This document shows positions 57,611-64,000 of a stretch of 64,000 nt of DNA, in pieces (the first letter of the stretch is position 1; each line of letters begins with the position of its first letter). Both the position numbers and the translations under genes were made by a program. Origin of the DNA: Glycomyces lechevalierae (lineage in GTDB: Bacteria > Actinomycetota > Actinomycetes > Mycobacteriales > Micromonosporaceae); NCBI RefSeq assembly GCF_027622945.1, contig NZ_JAPZVQ010000003.1, forward strand, positions 176,441 to 240,440, in the 5' to 3' direction. The notes under the pieces are model-generated. The model saw only the letters and a program-made list of their open reading frames with translations, was not told the origin of the DNA and did not search any database.

Positions 57611-57628
57611 TTGTGAAAGCATTCACAA
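57611..57628. promoter_or_regulatory. Rex operator upstream of cydAB
   Basis: TTGTGAAAGCATTCACAA: perfect 7+7 inverted repeat with a four-base centre, 40 bases before the cydA start. It matches the actinobacterial Rex (redox-sensing NADH/NAD+ repressor) consensus TTGTGAA-N4-TTCACAA, and Rex is known to control cyd genes in Streptomyces. Expected effect: expression rises when NADH accumulates at low oxygen. Confidence 0.88.
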
Positions 57629-57667
57629 GTGCGTGATTCCGGGTTTTCGAGGCCGTAGCTTCAAGGC

Positions 57668-59146
57668 ATGGATGCAACCCAGCTCCTCGCCCAGGCGTCC
57701 GATGTGGTCGCCGCCGCAGACCCGGCCGGGCTCATGCCCGCGCGCCAGCAGATGGCGCTGTCCCTCGGATGGCACATCATTCTGGCCTGCTTCGGGGTCG
57801 CGTTCCCCGCCATCATCTTCGTGATGCACCTGCGCGGCATCCGAAAGAACGACCCGGTCGCGCTCAACCTCGCCAAGCGCTGGGGCAAGGTCTCCGCCGT
57901 GCTCTTCGCGATCGGCGCGGTCTCCGGCACCGTCCTCAGCTTCGAGATGGGCCTCCTGTGGCCCGGCCTCATGGGCAGCTTCGGCGACGTGCTCGGACTC
58001 CCCTTCGCCTTCGAAGGCCTCGCCTTCTTCCTCGAGGCGATCTTCCTCGGCATCTACCTCTACGGCTGGGGCAAGATGCCCCCGAAACTCCACCTGCTCA
58101 TGGTGCTGCCCATGGCGATCACCGGCGTCATCGGCACCTACTGCGTCCTCGCGGTGAACGCCTGGATGAACGCCCCGGTCGGCTTCGACATCGTCAACGG
58201 CGAGGTCGTGAACATCGAACCCTGGGCGGTCCTGTTCAACCAGCACGCCTTCCTCGCGTTCGCGCACATGTGGCTCGCCGCGTACATGGTCGTCGGCTTC
58301 TCCATCGCCTCGGTCTACGCCGTCGGCATGCTCAAGGGCCGCCGCGACCGCCACCACCGGCTCGGGTTCATGGTGCCGTTCGCGTTCGCCACCATCGCGG
58401 CCCTCGCGCAGCCGCTCGCCGGGCACTTCCTCGGCCACGACCTCGCCGAACGGCAGCCCGCGAAGCTCGCCGCGTTCGAGTACGCCGACGAGACCGCCGA
58501 CGGCGCGACCCCGCTGACCATCGGCGGCTTCTACATCGACGGCGAAGTCAAGTGGGCCATCGAGATCCCGTACCTCTCGTCGGTCGCCTCGCTGAACTCG
58601 TTCACCGAGCCCGTCCCCGGCCTCGACCAGATCCCCGAGGAGGACGAGCCGCCCGTCAACTTCACCCACTACTCGTTCCAGACCATGATCGGGATCGGCC
58701 TGCTGCTCCTCGCGGCCGTCGCCCTGTACTGGTTCCTGCGCTGGCGGAGACTCGACCTGCTGAAGAACAAGTGGTTCCTGCGGTTCATGGCGATCACCGG
58801 CGGGCTCGCCATGATCGCGATGGAAGCCGGTTGGATCGCAACGGAAGTGGGCCGCCAGCCGTGGATCGTCTACGGCGTCATGCGCACCACCGAAGCCGCC
58901 GCCGACCACTCGGCCGGCCTGTGGTGGATGTACGGCGGCTCCGTGGTCCTCTACGGCGGCATGACGATCGCCGCGATCGTCATCCTCCGCTCGATGGCCC
59001 GCCGCTGGCGCGAAGGCGCCGCCGACCTGCCGAGCCCGTACGGGCCGAAGCAGCTCGCCGCGGAAGGGCCCGCCGAGGCCCGGGACCGCACCGATGAAGA
59101 AGAGGGCGCTCTCGAGAGCACCGGCTCGAAGGAGACCGCGAAATGA
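57668..59146 (+). CDS. cydA: cytochrome bd oxidase subunit I
   Basis: 492-aa membrane protein with about nine helices, carrying haems b558, b595 and d. LGWHIILACFGVAFP has the axial histidine, FNQHAFLAFAHMWLAAYMVV and EVGRQPWIVYGVMRT (GRQPW) are diagnostic. The Q-loop is the short form. Reduces O2 to water with quinol at high affinity. Ends four bases into cydB. Confidence 0.96.
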   Translation: MDATQLLAQASDVVAAADPAGLMPARQQMALSLGWHIILACFGVAFPAIIFVMHLRGIRKNDPVALNLAKRWGKVSAVLFAIGAVSGTVLSFEMGLLWPGLMGSFGDVLGLPFAFEGLAFFLEAIFLGIYLYGWGKMPPKLHLLMVLPMAITGVIGTYCVLAVNAWMNAPVGFDIVNGEVVNIEPWAVLFNQHAFLAFAHMWLAAYMVVGFSIASVYAVGMLKGRRDRHHRLGFMVPFAFATIAALAQPLAGHFLGHDLAERQPAKLAAFEYADETADGATPLTIGGFYIDGEVKWAIEIPYLSSVASLNSFTEPVPGLDQIPEEDEPPVNFTHYSFQTMIGIGLLLLAAVALYWFLRWRRLDLLKNKWFLRFMAITGGLAMIAMEAGWIATEVGRQPWIVYGVMRTTEAAADHSAGLWWMYGGSVVLYGGMTIAAIVILRSMARRWREGAADLPSPYGPKQLAAEGPAEARDRTDEEEGALESTGSKETAK

Positions 59147-60225
59147 TGACGCTCGAATTCGCCGTCGCCGCAGCGCTGTTCGCCGGGGTCGTCGCCTACG
59201 CCTTGTTCGGCGGCGCGGACTTCGGGTCGGGCTTCCACGACCTCACCGCCGGCGGCGCCCGGCGCGGCGCTCCACTGCGGACGCTCATCGACCACAGCAT
59301 CGGTCCCGTCTGGGAAGCGAACCACGTCTGGCTCATCTACGTGCTCGTCATGTGGTGGACCGGGTTCCCGGAGTCGTTCGCCGCCGCGATGACCACCCTG
59401 TACGTGCCGCTCGTGCTCGCCCTCGTCGGCATCGTGCTGCGCGGCGCGAGCTTCGCGTTCCGCAAGTACAGCGAGACCCTCTGGCAGGCAAAGCTGTTCG
59501 GGATCGTCTTCGCGACCTCCTCGGTGCTCGCGCCGTTCTTCCTCGGCACGATCGTGGGCGCGCTCGCCTCGGGCCGCGTGCCCGCCGGCGGGAACGGCGA
59601 CCCGTGGTCGTCCTGGATCAACCCGACCGCGCTGTTCACCGGATTCATCTCGGTCGGGACCTGCGCGTTCCTCGCCGCGACGTTCCTGACGGCGGACGCC
59701 GCCCGGCGCGGCGAGACCGCGCTGGCCGCGCAGTTGCGCATCAGATCCCTTGTGGTCGGCGCCGGGACCGGGGTCGTGGTGTTCGCCGGGCTCATCCCGA
59801 TCGAGCACGACGCGCCGACGTTCTGGGACGGCCTGACCGGCCGCGCCGCGCCCGTCATGGCGCTCTCCGCGCTGGGCGGCATCGCGACGCTGGTGCTGTT
59901 GTGGCGCAGGCGTTTCGGCCCGGCCCGACTGAGCGCCGTCATCGCGGTCGCGGCCGTGATGGCCGGGTGGGGGATCGGGCAGTACCCGTGGGTGCTGGTC
60001 GACCAGGTGAGCATCGCCGAGGGCGCGGGCGCGCGGGCGACCCTGCAGGGGCTGCTCGTGGCCGTGGGGATCGCGGCGGTGATCGTCGCGCCGGCGCTCG
60101 GCTACCTCTTCTATCTGACGCAGTCGCCCGAATGGAACGGGGAGGAGCGCGGCGGCGTCAAAGCAGGCGAGGGTGGTTCGATCCGCCGCGGCGTGGCGCA
60201 CTGGAGCGGTCGGCTGGGGAACTGA
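59143..60225 (+). CDS. cydB: cytochrome bd oxidase subunit II
   Basis: 360-aa membrane protein. FGGADFGSGFHDL and GPVWEANHVWLIYVLVMWWT are typical of CydB/AppB. Translationally coupled with cydA (ATGATG overlap). The cydDC transporter genes needed for assembly are not downstream; the operon ends at a terminator. Confidence 0.95.
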   Translation: MMTLEFAVAAALFAGVVAYALFGGADFGSGFHDLTAGGARRGAPLRTLIDHSIGPVWEANHVWLIYVLVMWWTGFPESFAAAMTTLYVPLVLALVGIVLRGASFAFRKYSETLWQAKLFGIVFATSSVLAPFFLGTIVGALASGRVPAGGNGDPWSSWINPTALFTGFISVGTCAFLAATFLTADAARRGETALAAQLRIRSLVVGAGTGVVVFAGLIPIEHDAPTFWDGLTGRAAPVMALSALGGIATLVLLWRRRFGPARLSAVIAVAAVMAGWGIGQYPWVLVDQVSIAEGAGARATLQGLLVAVGIAAVIVAPALGYLFYLTQSPEWNGEERGGVKAGEGGSIRRGVAHWSGRLGN

Positions 60226-60263
60226 CCACTTCGGACGAATCTTGACACCTGCGGTGGATGAGA

Positions 60264-60293
60264 GGGGGCCGGGCGCGCCAGCGCCCGGCCCCC
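60264..60293. terminator. bidirectional terminator after cydAB
   Basis: GGGGGCCGGGCGC / GCGCCCGGCCCCC, 13-bp perfect stem with GCCA loop, between the convergent cydB and nuclease genes. Confidence 0.9.
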
Positions 60294-60305
60294 TTCGGTT
60301 GCGGG

Positions 60306-61334
60306 TCAGATGCTGAGCGACCAGCTGTTGAGCGTGCCGCTGGAGCCGCCCGAGTAGGTGTCGGTGACGCGCAGCGTCCAAGTGCCCGAACGGTTCTCGG
60401 TGGAGAGGTTGACGCTGTAGGTGGTCGCGATGTTAGCGCCGGAGCCGCCGGCGGCCTTGAGGGTGCGGCTCGTGCCGTCGGGGGCGATGAGCGCGATCGT
60501 GATGTCACCGCTGTACGGGTGGGTGATGTTCACGGTGACCGAGCTCGTGGAGGACGCGGTCCCGGTGCAGGAGAGGGCGATCGTGGAGTTCAGCGGCGAA
60601 CCTTCGGGGATCGCGGCGGCGGTGGTCTTGGAGCCGTTGCAGTCGGTCGGGGTGCCGCCGGAGGAGCCGCAGTAGGTGGTCAGGGCCGACTGGATCGCCG
60701 ACTTCTCGGCGGCGTCGACCGTGAGCTTGTACAGGTACTTGACGTGGGTCCAGGCCTTGACGTAGTCGCAGCGCAGGCCGGTGGTGTTGACGGGCATCCA
60801 CTCGGCCGGGTCGTAGTCGCTCTTGGCTGCGTTCACGGAGACGGTGGCGATCCAGAGCTGCGGGGAGTTGATGTCGTTGGCGAAGGCCTGGCGCTGGGCG
60901 GTGGTCCAGGCCCAGGCGCCGGAGGCCCAGGCCTCGGAGAGGGCCACGACGTGGTCGATGGAGGCGTTGGAGACCGTGGTGGTCCAGGTGTTGTCGAAGT
61001 CGGACTGCCAGTTGCCGGAGGTCGGCTGGCAGCCGTCGCTGGTGACGACGTTCTGGCCGTCGCGCTTGAGCACGTACTGACGGGCGGTGCAGCTTCCGGT
61101 GCCGCTCACGGCCTTCCAGTGGGGGAAGAGGTCGCGGTCGTAGGTGTCGCCGTGCGACTCGGCGGCCACGGTGAGGGCGTTGAGCTCGGTCTGCGCGGTC
61201 GAGGTGGACGGGATGCCCGGCGGCCGAACGGCTTCGGCGGGTGCGGCGTCGAGGACGATGAGCGAGAGGACGGCCAGCGCGGTCGCGATGAGCGCGGCCA
61301 GCGCGCGGCGGGCGGGAAGGGTCCAGGAAGGCAT
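60306..61334 (-). CDS. secreted DUF1524-like nuclease with C-terminal P-domain
   Basis: 342 aa. Signal peptide (residues 1-35, ending PAEAV). Residues about 45-215 match secreted HNH-fold DUF1524 nucleases of actinomycetes: YDRDLFPHW, DGCQPTSGNW, and the His-Val core SIDHVVALSEAWASGAW, with NAAKSDYDPAEWMP. Residues about 245-342 are a proprotein-convertase P-domain (TVNITHPYSGDITIALIAPD and TENRSGTWTLRVTDTYSG). Likely an extracellular DNase for nutrient acquisition or competition. The P-domain is usually attached to proteases, so this pairing is unusual. Confidence 0.85.
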   Translation of the reverse strand: MPSWTLPARRALAALIATALAVLSLIVLDAAPAEAVRPPGIPSTSTAQTELNALTVAAESHGDTYDRDLFPHWKAVSGTGSCTARQYVLKRDGQNVVTSDGCQPTSGNWQSDFDNTWTTTVSNASIDHVVALSEAWASGAWAWTTAQRQAFANDINSPQLWIATVSVNAAKSDYDPAEWMPVNTTGLRCDYVKAWTHVKYLYKLTVDAAEKSAIQSALTTYCGSSGGTPTDCNGSKTTAAAIPEGSPLNSTIALSCTGTASSTSSVTVNITHPYSGDITIALIAPDGTSRTLKAAGGSGANIATTYSVNLSTENRSGTWTLRVTDTYSGGSSGTLNSWSLSI

Positions 61335-61544
61335 GTCGGCTCCTGAGTGAGGCGGTCGGGGAGCGGCCGGGGCCGGTCGCGGGGTGGGCCTGCCGGGGAC
61401 GGATGGGACGCAGGCCTGGATTGATCAAATCATGGGATGATCGGCTATGGCAATAGTCACAGTAGATTGTTCACATTCCCGACACGACCCGGTCTGGGCG
61501 GTGAGGCCGGAAATTCGTCGAAAAGCGGAGGCGCACAACGAGAA

Positions 61545-61570
61545 CCGCCCGCGCTGAAGAGCGCGGGCGG
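61545..61570. terminator. terminator-like hairpin
   Basis: CCGCCCGCGCT-GAAG-AGCGCGGGCGG, 11-bp perfect stem with a tetraloop. It is not immediately behind a recognised gene, so it may end an unseen RNA or the transcript from 61845 reading leftward. Confidence 0.5.
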
Positions 61571-61709
61571 CGGAGACGGCGGATGGCGAGCGCGCGGTGG
61601 AGGCGGCGGACGGCGGTGTTCGAAGCGTTGGGCGCGATCGCGGATGGAGGCCGGCGAATCGATGTCGTAGCAGCGGGGCATCGTCGATTCGGGGGCGCCT
61701 GCGAATGCC

Positions 61710-61819
61710 CGATTTGCCGGGACCCTCCCTTCACGTTTCCCGGGCGCGATCCGGTGTCGGGCCCTTGCGGGAGAATGGAATCGGGGGGTCCCCAAGTGTC
61801 CGATTTGCCGGGACCCTCC
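61710..61819. repeat. direct repeat, 91-bp spacing
   Basis: CGATTTGCCGGGACCCTCC at 61710-61728 and 61801-61819, each followed by one variable base and TTCACGTT. The second copy ends about 25 bases from the stop codon of the next minus-strand gene. Confidence 0.8.
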
Positions 61820-61844
61820 GTTCACGTTCGGGCCCCGGCTCTCG

Positions 61845-62846
61845 CTAGTGGACGTCGCGCCTCGGGTTGAGCTGGTCGATGAACCAGACGTCGACGAGGT
61901 CGCCCACGATGGCGCGCACCGGGTCCGACGCCTCTTCGATCGGTTCGCCGTCGGTGCGGCCGATGACCACGTACATCAAGTAGTGCCCGTAGGTGTTGTA
62001 GCCGACCATCGTCGCGGCCCGGCCCAGTTCCGCCGCCTCGCCGTCCGTGCGCAGCGCCGCGAACCCGCCTTCGAGGCCCGCTTCGATCGCGGCGCGCAGC
62101 GCGTCCGCCTCGGCCGCGTCGGCGAGGTTGAGGACGCCGGCCGTGGCCGCGTACTCGCCGTCGGGATTGATCAGGGTCGCGCGCACGGTCTGGGTGCAGT
62201 CGGCGTCGTCCAAGAGATCGGCGAGCTCGTCGAGCCCCGCATCGGCGCAGTTCGAGAGTTCTTCCGTCTCAAGCACTTCGTACGCCCCCGTGCCTCCGGC
62301 CGGGGTGATCGAGTCCGCGCCGAACAACTCCTCGACCGAGATCGGCGCGGTGTCGGTGGCGCGGCTGGCGATCGGATCGACCACCTCGGGCGCGGCCGCC
62401 GACTCGTCTACTGAGGACGGGTGGTCGGCCGCCGGTTCCGCGCTCGACGCGGACGGGTCCGGTTCCCCCTCGCGGAGCACGATGAACGCCCCCGCCGCGC
62501 AGGCCCCGGCCACCGCGAGCGCGCTCACGACCGCGAGCGCCACCAGCCACCACCGGGTGCGGCGCCGGGCGCGTTGAGCCGCGCGGCGCAGGGGGCGCGA
62601 AGCCTGGATCTGGTCCAGGTGCGCTTCCATCTCCTCCTCGGGCGACCGCTGTCCCGGTGCGGGCGGCAGCGACCGGCCCGGTGCGAGCCGGACGGTCGGC
62701 GTGCGGTCTTCGGGGCTGAGTCGCGCCGTGGGCGCGCGCATCTGCGAGCGCTCGTCGAGCTCCGCCCAGTCGAATCCTGGATTGTCCGGAGGCCGGGGCG
62801 CCTGCGTCTCCTGGGGAACTCCGAACGGTGACGGGCCATGTGCCAT
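61845..62846 (-). CDS. membrane-anchored protein of unknown function
   Basis: 333 aa, not recognised. Residues 1-95 are cytoplasmic, proline-rich with basic patches. One membrane helix WWLVALAVVSALAVAGACAA at about 99-118. Then an acidic Ser/Ala/Pro linker and an extracellular domain of about 190 residues with two cysteines (SNCADAGL, DDADCTQ) that could form a disulphide. The layout resembles actinobacterial DUF-type surface sensors. Its start faces the methyltransferase gene across a palindrome-rich gap. Confidence 0.75.
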   Translation of the reverse strand: MAHGPSPFGVPQETQAPRPPDNPGFDWAELDERSQMRAPTARLSPEDRTPTVRLAPGRSLPPAPGQRSPEEEMEAHLDQIQASRPLRRAAQRARRRTRWWLVALAVVSALAVAGACAAGAFIVLREGEPDPSASSAEPAADHPSSVDESAAAPEVVDPIASRATDTAPISVEELFGADSITPAGGTGAYEVLETEELSNCADAGLDELADLLDDADCTQTVRATLINPDGEYAATAGVLNLADAAEADALRAAIEAGLEGGFAALRTDGEAAELGRAATMVGYNTYGHYLMYVVIGRTDGEPIEEASDPVRAIVGDLVDVWFIDQLNPRRDVH

Positions 62847-63204
62847 GGAGGCAGCTTAGACCCGGAAACCGCCGAAACCGGGAAACGTTCCCCCGGGAGA
62901 AGGACGGGGTCGAGCGGCGTTCATCTCCCCGGGTGACAAGGGGTGCCGCGTGACATATCACATGTCATGTACTGCCTTGACGCGCGCGAACGGTGCGACG
63001 GTCCGGGGAGTCGGTGACATGTCACGCGGTACACCGCGTCAGGTGGGGAGCGATGGTCGTGCGCCGGTCGAGGGGCGGTGCGGCCGCCGCTCATCGGGCC
63101 GGTGGTCGTATGTCATGCACTACTGCGGGCCGGGCGGACGGCGCAGGTCTCTAACCGGCGGATCCCGGCGACCGGCTCGGGCCCGGCGCGCGACAATGTG
63201 GGGC
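62847..63204. promoter_or_regulatory. 358-bp divergent region with a palindrome cluster
   Basis: No gene. Contains GTGACATATCAC (62950) overlapping TGACAT-N5-ATGTCA (62951-62967), the perfect palindrome GTGACATGTCAC (63014-63025), ACGCGGT-AC-ACCGCGT (63024-63039) and a further ATGTCAT at 63110. Such clustering suggests an operator region for an unidentified regulator. Confidence 0.55.
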
Positions 63205-63822
63205 ATGTCCAAAGGCCCAGCCGACCAGCCAGAGCACTACTTCAGCGAGCAGCCCGCCGTCGAGGACCGTGAGCGCACCGTCGAGTTCGAGCTCGACGGC
63301 GTCGAATACGAGCTGACCACCTCCACGGGGGTCTTCTCCGGCAACCGCCTCGACCCCGGGACGAGCGTGCTGCTGCACAAGGTCGTGCCGCCCGAGGCCG
63401 CCGGGACCTTCCTCGACCTCGGCTGCGGGTACGGGCCGATCAGCGCCGTGCTCGCCCAGCGCGACGACGCCGAGGTCTGGGCCGTCGACGTCAACCGCCG
63501 CGCCCTCGACCTCACCCGCCGCAACACCGAGAAGGCCCCCGGGACCGTGCACGTCGCCGCCCCCGAGGACGTCCCGGCCGACCTGCGCTTCGACGAGATC
63601 TGGTCCAACCCGCCCATCAAGGTCGGCAAGGAGGCGCTGCATGAACTCCTCGAGACCTGGCTGCCCCGCCTCAAGGAGGACGGCGTCGCATGGCTCGTCG
63701 TCTCCAAGCACCTCGGCGCCGACTCGCTCGCGCGCTGGCTCGGGGATGAGGGCTGGGAAGTCGACAAGCACGCGAGCGCCAACGGCTACCGGGTCCTGAA
63801 GGTCGAGCACGCCCAGGCGTAA
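63205..63822 (+). CDS. RsmC-like class I methyltransferase
   Basis: 205 aa. S-adenosylmethionine site in FLDLGCGYGPISAVLAQRDD, acidic loop AVDVNRRALDLT, and the catalytic motif WSNPPIKVGK (N-P-P) of base-amino methyltransferases. Relatives (RsmC, RlmG) methylate guanine N2 in ribosomal RNA; this short single-domain form probably has the same kind of target. GACAAT seven bases before the ATG suggests a leaderless transcript. Confidence 0.87.
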   Translation: MSKGPADQPEHYFSEQPAVEDRERTVEFELDGVEYELTTSTGVFSGNRLDPGTSVLLHKVVPPEAAGTFLDLGCGYGPISAVLAQRDDAEVWAVDVNRRALDLTRRNTEKAPGTVHVAAPEDVPADLRFDEIWSNPPIKVGKEALHELLETWLPRLKEDGVAWLVVSKHLGADSLARWLGDEGWEVDKHASANGYRVLKVEHAQA

Positions 63823-64000
63823 TCGCACCCCGTGGAGATGTCGACCGGCGGGCACCGCCGGGTCTAACTAACGGACCCAGAACTCGCGAGAGCGGCTGAG
63901 TCCTCCGGCAGCGCGCGCCGCGGCGCGCGCCGCCGGCGCGCGGCCGGGCCGCGCCCGACGCCCGGCCCGCCGCGCTTGCGGGCACACGCCCGGCGGCGGG
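63823..64000. other. GC-rich palindromic tail of the window
   Basis: No gene seen. From 63911 the sequence GCGCGCGCCGCGGCGCGCGC is a perfect 20-base palindrome, followed by more CCGGGCC-type dyads to the edge. It could be a terminator of the methyltransferase gene or an incoming gene's end. Confidence 0.4.

Larger units (their letters stand above)
61335..61844. other. 510-bp gene-free region with hairpin and repeat
   Basis: Upstream of the nuclease (promoter near 61400-61490, AT-rich). Contains a hairpin CCGCCCGCGCT / AGCGCGGGCGG (61545-61570) and a direct repeat at 61710 and 61801. No convincing protein gene. Confidence 0.55.

Overview
The window is chromosomal DNA of a high-GC actinomycete. 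Evidence for this is the high GC with GC-rich third codon positions, many GTG and TTG starts, an HU protein with a long lysine/alanine histone-like tail, a Streptomyces-type S4 protein, MutT1-like and AldO-like proteins, cytochrome bd genes behind a Rex operator, and the leuCD/NdgR-type arrangement. I cannot name the species; a Glycomycetaceae- or Micromonospora-like organism is only a guess. No rRNA, tRNA, CRISPR array, prophage or insertion sequence was recognised.

Layout. 1-8.5 kb: a 5'-truncated histidine phosphatase overlapping a D-2-hydroxyacid dehydrogenase, an ice-binding-fold surface protein with 28 PTTDG pentapeptides, and a run of regulator/effector pairs (TetR with a DUF418 membrane protein, MarR with an MFS exporter), plus a quinone-reductase-like enzyme and a Nudix hydrolase. 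8.5-22.1 kb: the most distinctive locus. A giant secreted LamG/FG-GAP protein (1975 aa) is divergently transcribed from a 2313-aa RHS/YD-repeat protein. The latter ends in a Hint (intein-like) protease domain and a C-terminal nucleic-acid-deaminase-like toxin tip, followed 7 bp later by a SUKH-3-like immunity gene of about 48% GC. I read this as a polymorphic toxin system. 22.1-34.4 kb: tyrosine and histidine catabolism side by side. hmgA is on the minus strand; an unknown gene overlaps fahA; an Lrp/AsnC regulator follows; then one long plus-strand run of hpd, hutU, an AllC-like M20 amidohydrolase, hutF, hutI and hutH.

34.4-46.4 kb: a CHAD protein, a VapBC-type toxin-antitoxin pair, an IclR (NdgR-like) regulator divergent from leuCD, the histone-tailed HU gene, an alditol-oxidase-like flavoenzyme, a Nudix/phosphatase fusion, two small genes, and a translationally coupled plsC-like / gpsA / ddl operon for lipid and wall precursors. 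46.5-51.3 kb: ribosomal/transcription genes rpsD, infA, rpmJ, rpsM, rpsK, rpoA, rplQ and truA; rpsD is displaced upstream of infA rather than lying between rpsK and rpoA. 51.4-64 kb: a truncated haemoglobin, a DUF222-HNH (13E12-like) endonuclease whose 3' end runs into a tandem repeat array of about 76 bp, a von Willebrand A lipoprotein, a SnoaL-like protein, an ECF sigma factor with a SnoaL tail, cydAB with a clear Rex site, a secreted DUF1524-type nuclease fused to a P-domain, an unknown membrane-anchored protein and an RsmC-like methyltransferase. The last two genes are separated by a cluster of palindromes.

Working together: the degradative block turns tyrosine into fumarate and acetoacetate and histidine into glutamate, probably under the local Lrp protein. 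The toxin locus would act at the cell surface against competitors. The housekeeping block is conventional apart from the rpsD position. Tandem repeats of 15, 29, about 76 and 91 bp are scattered over the window and deserve attention.
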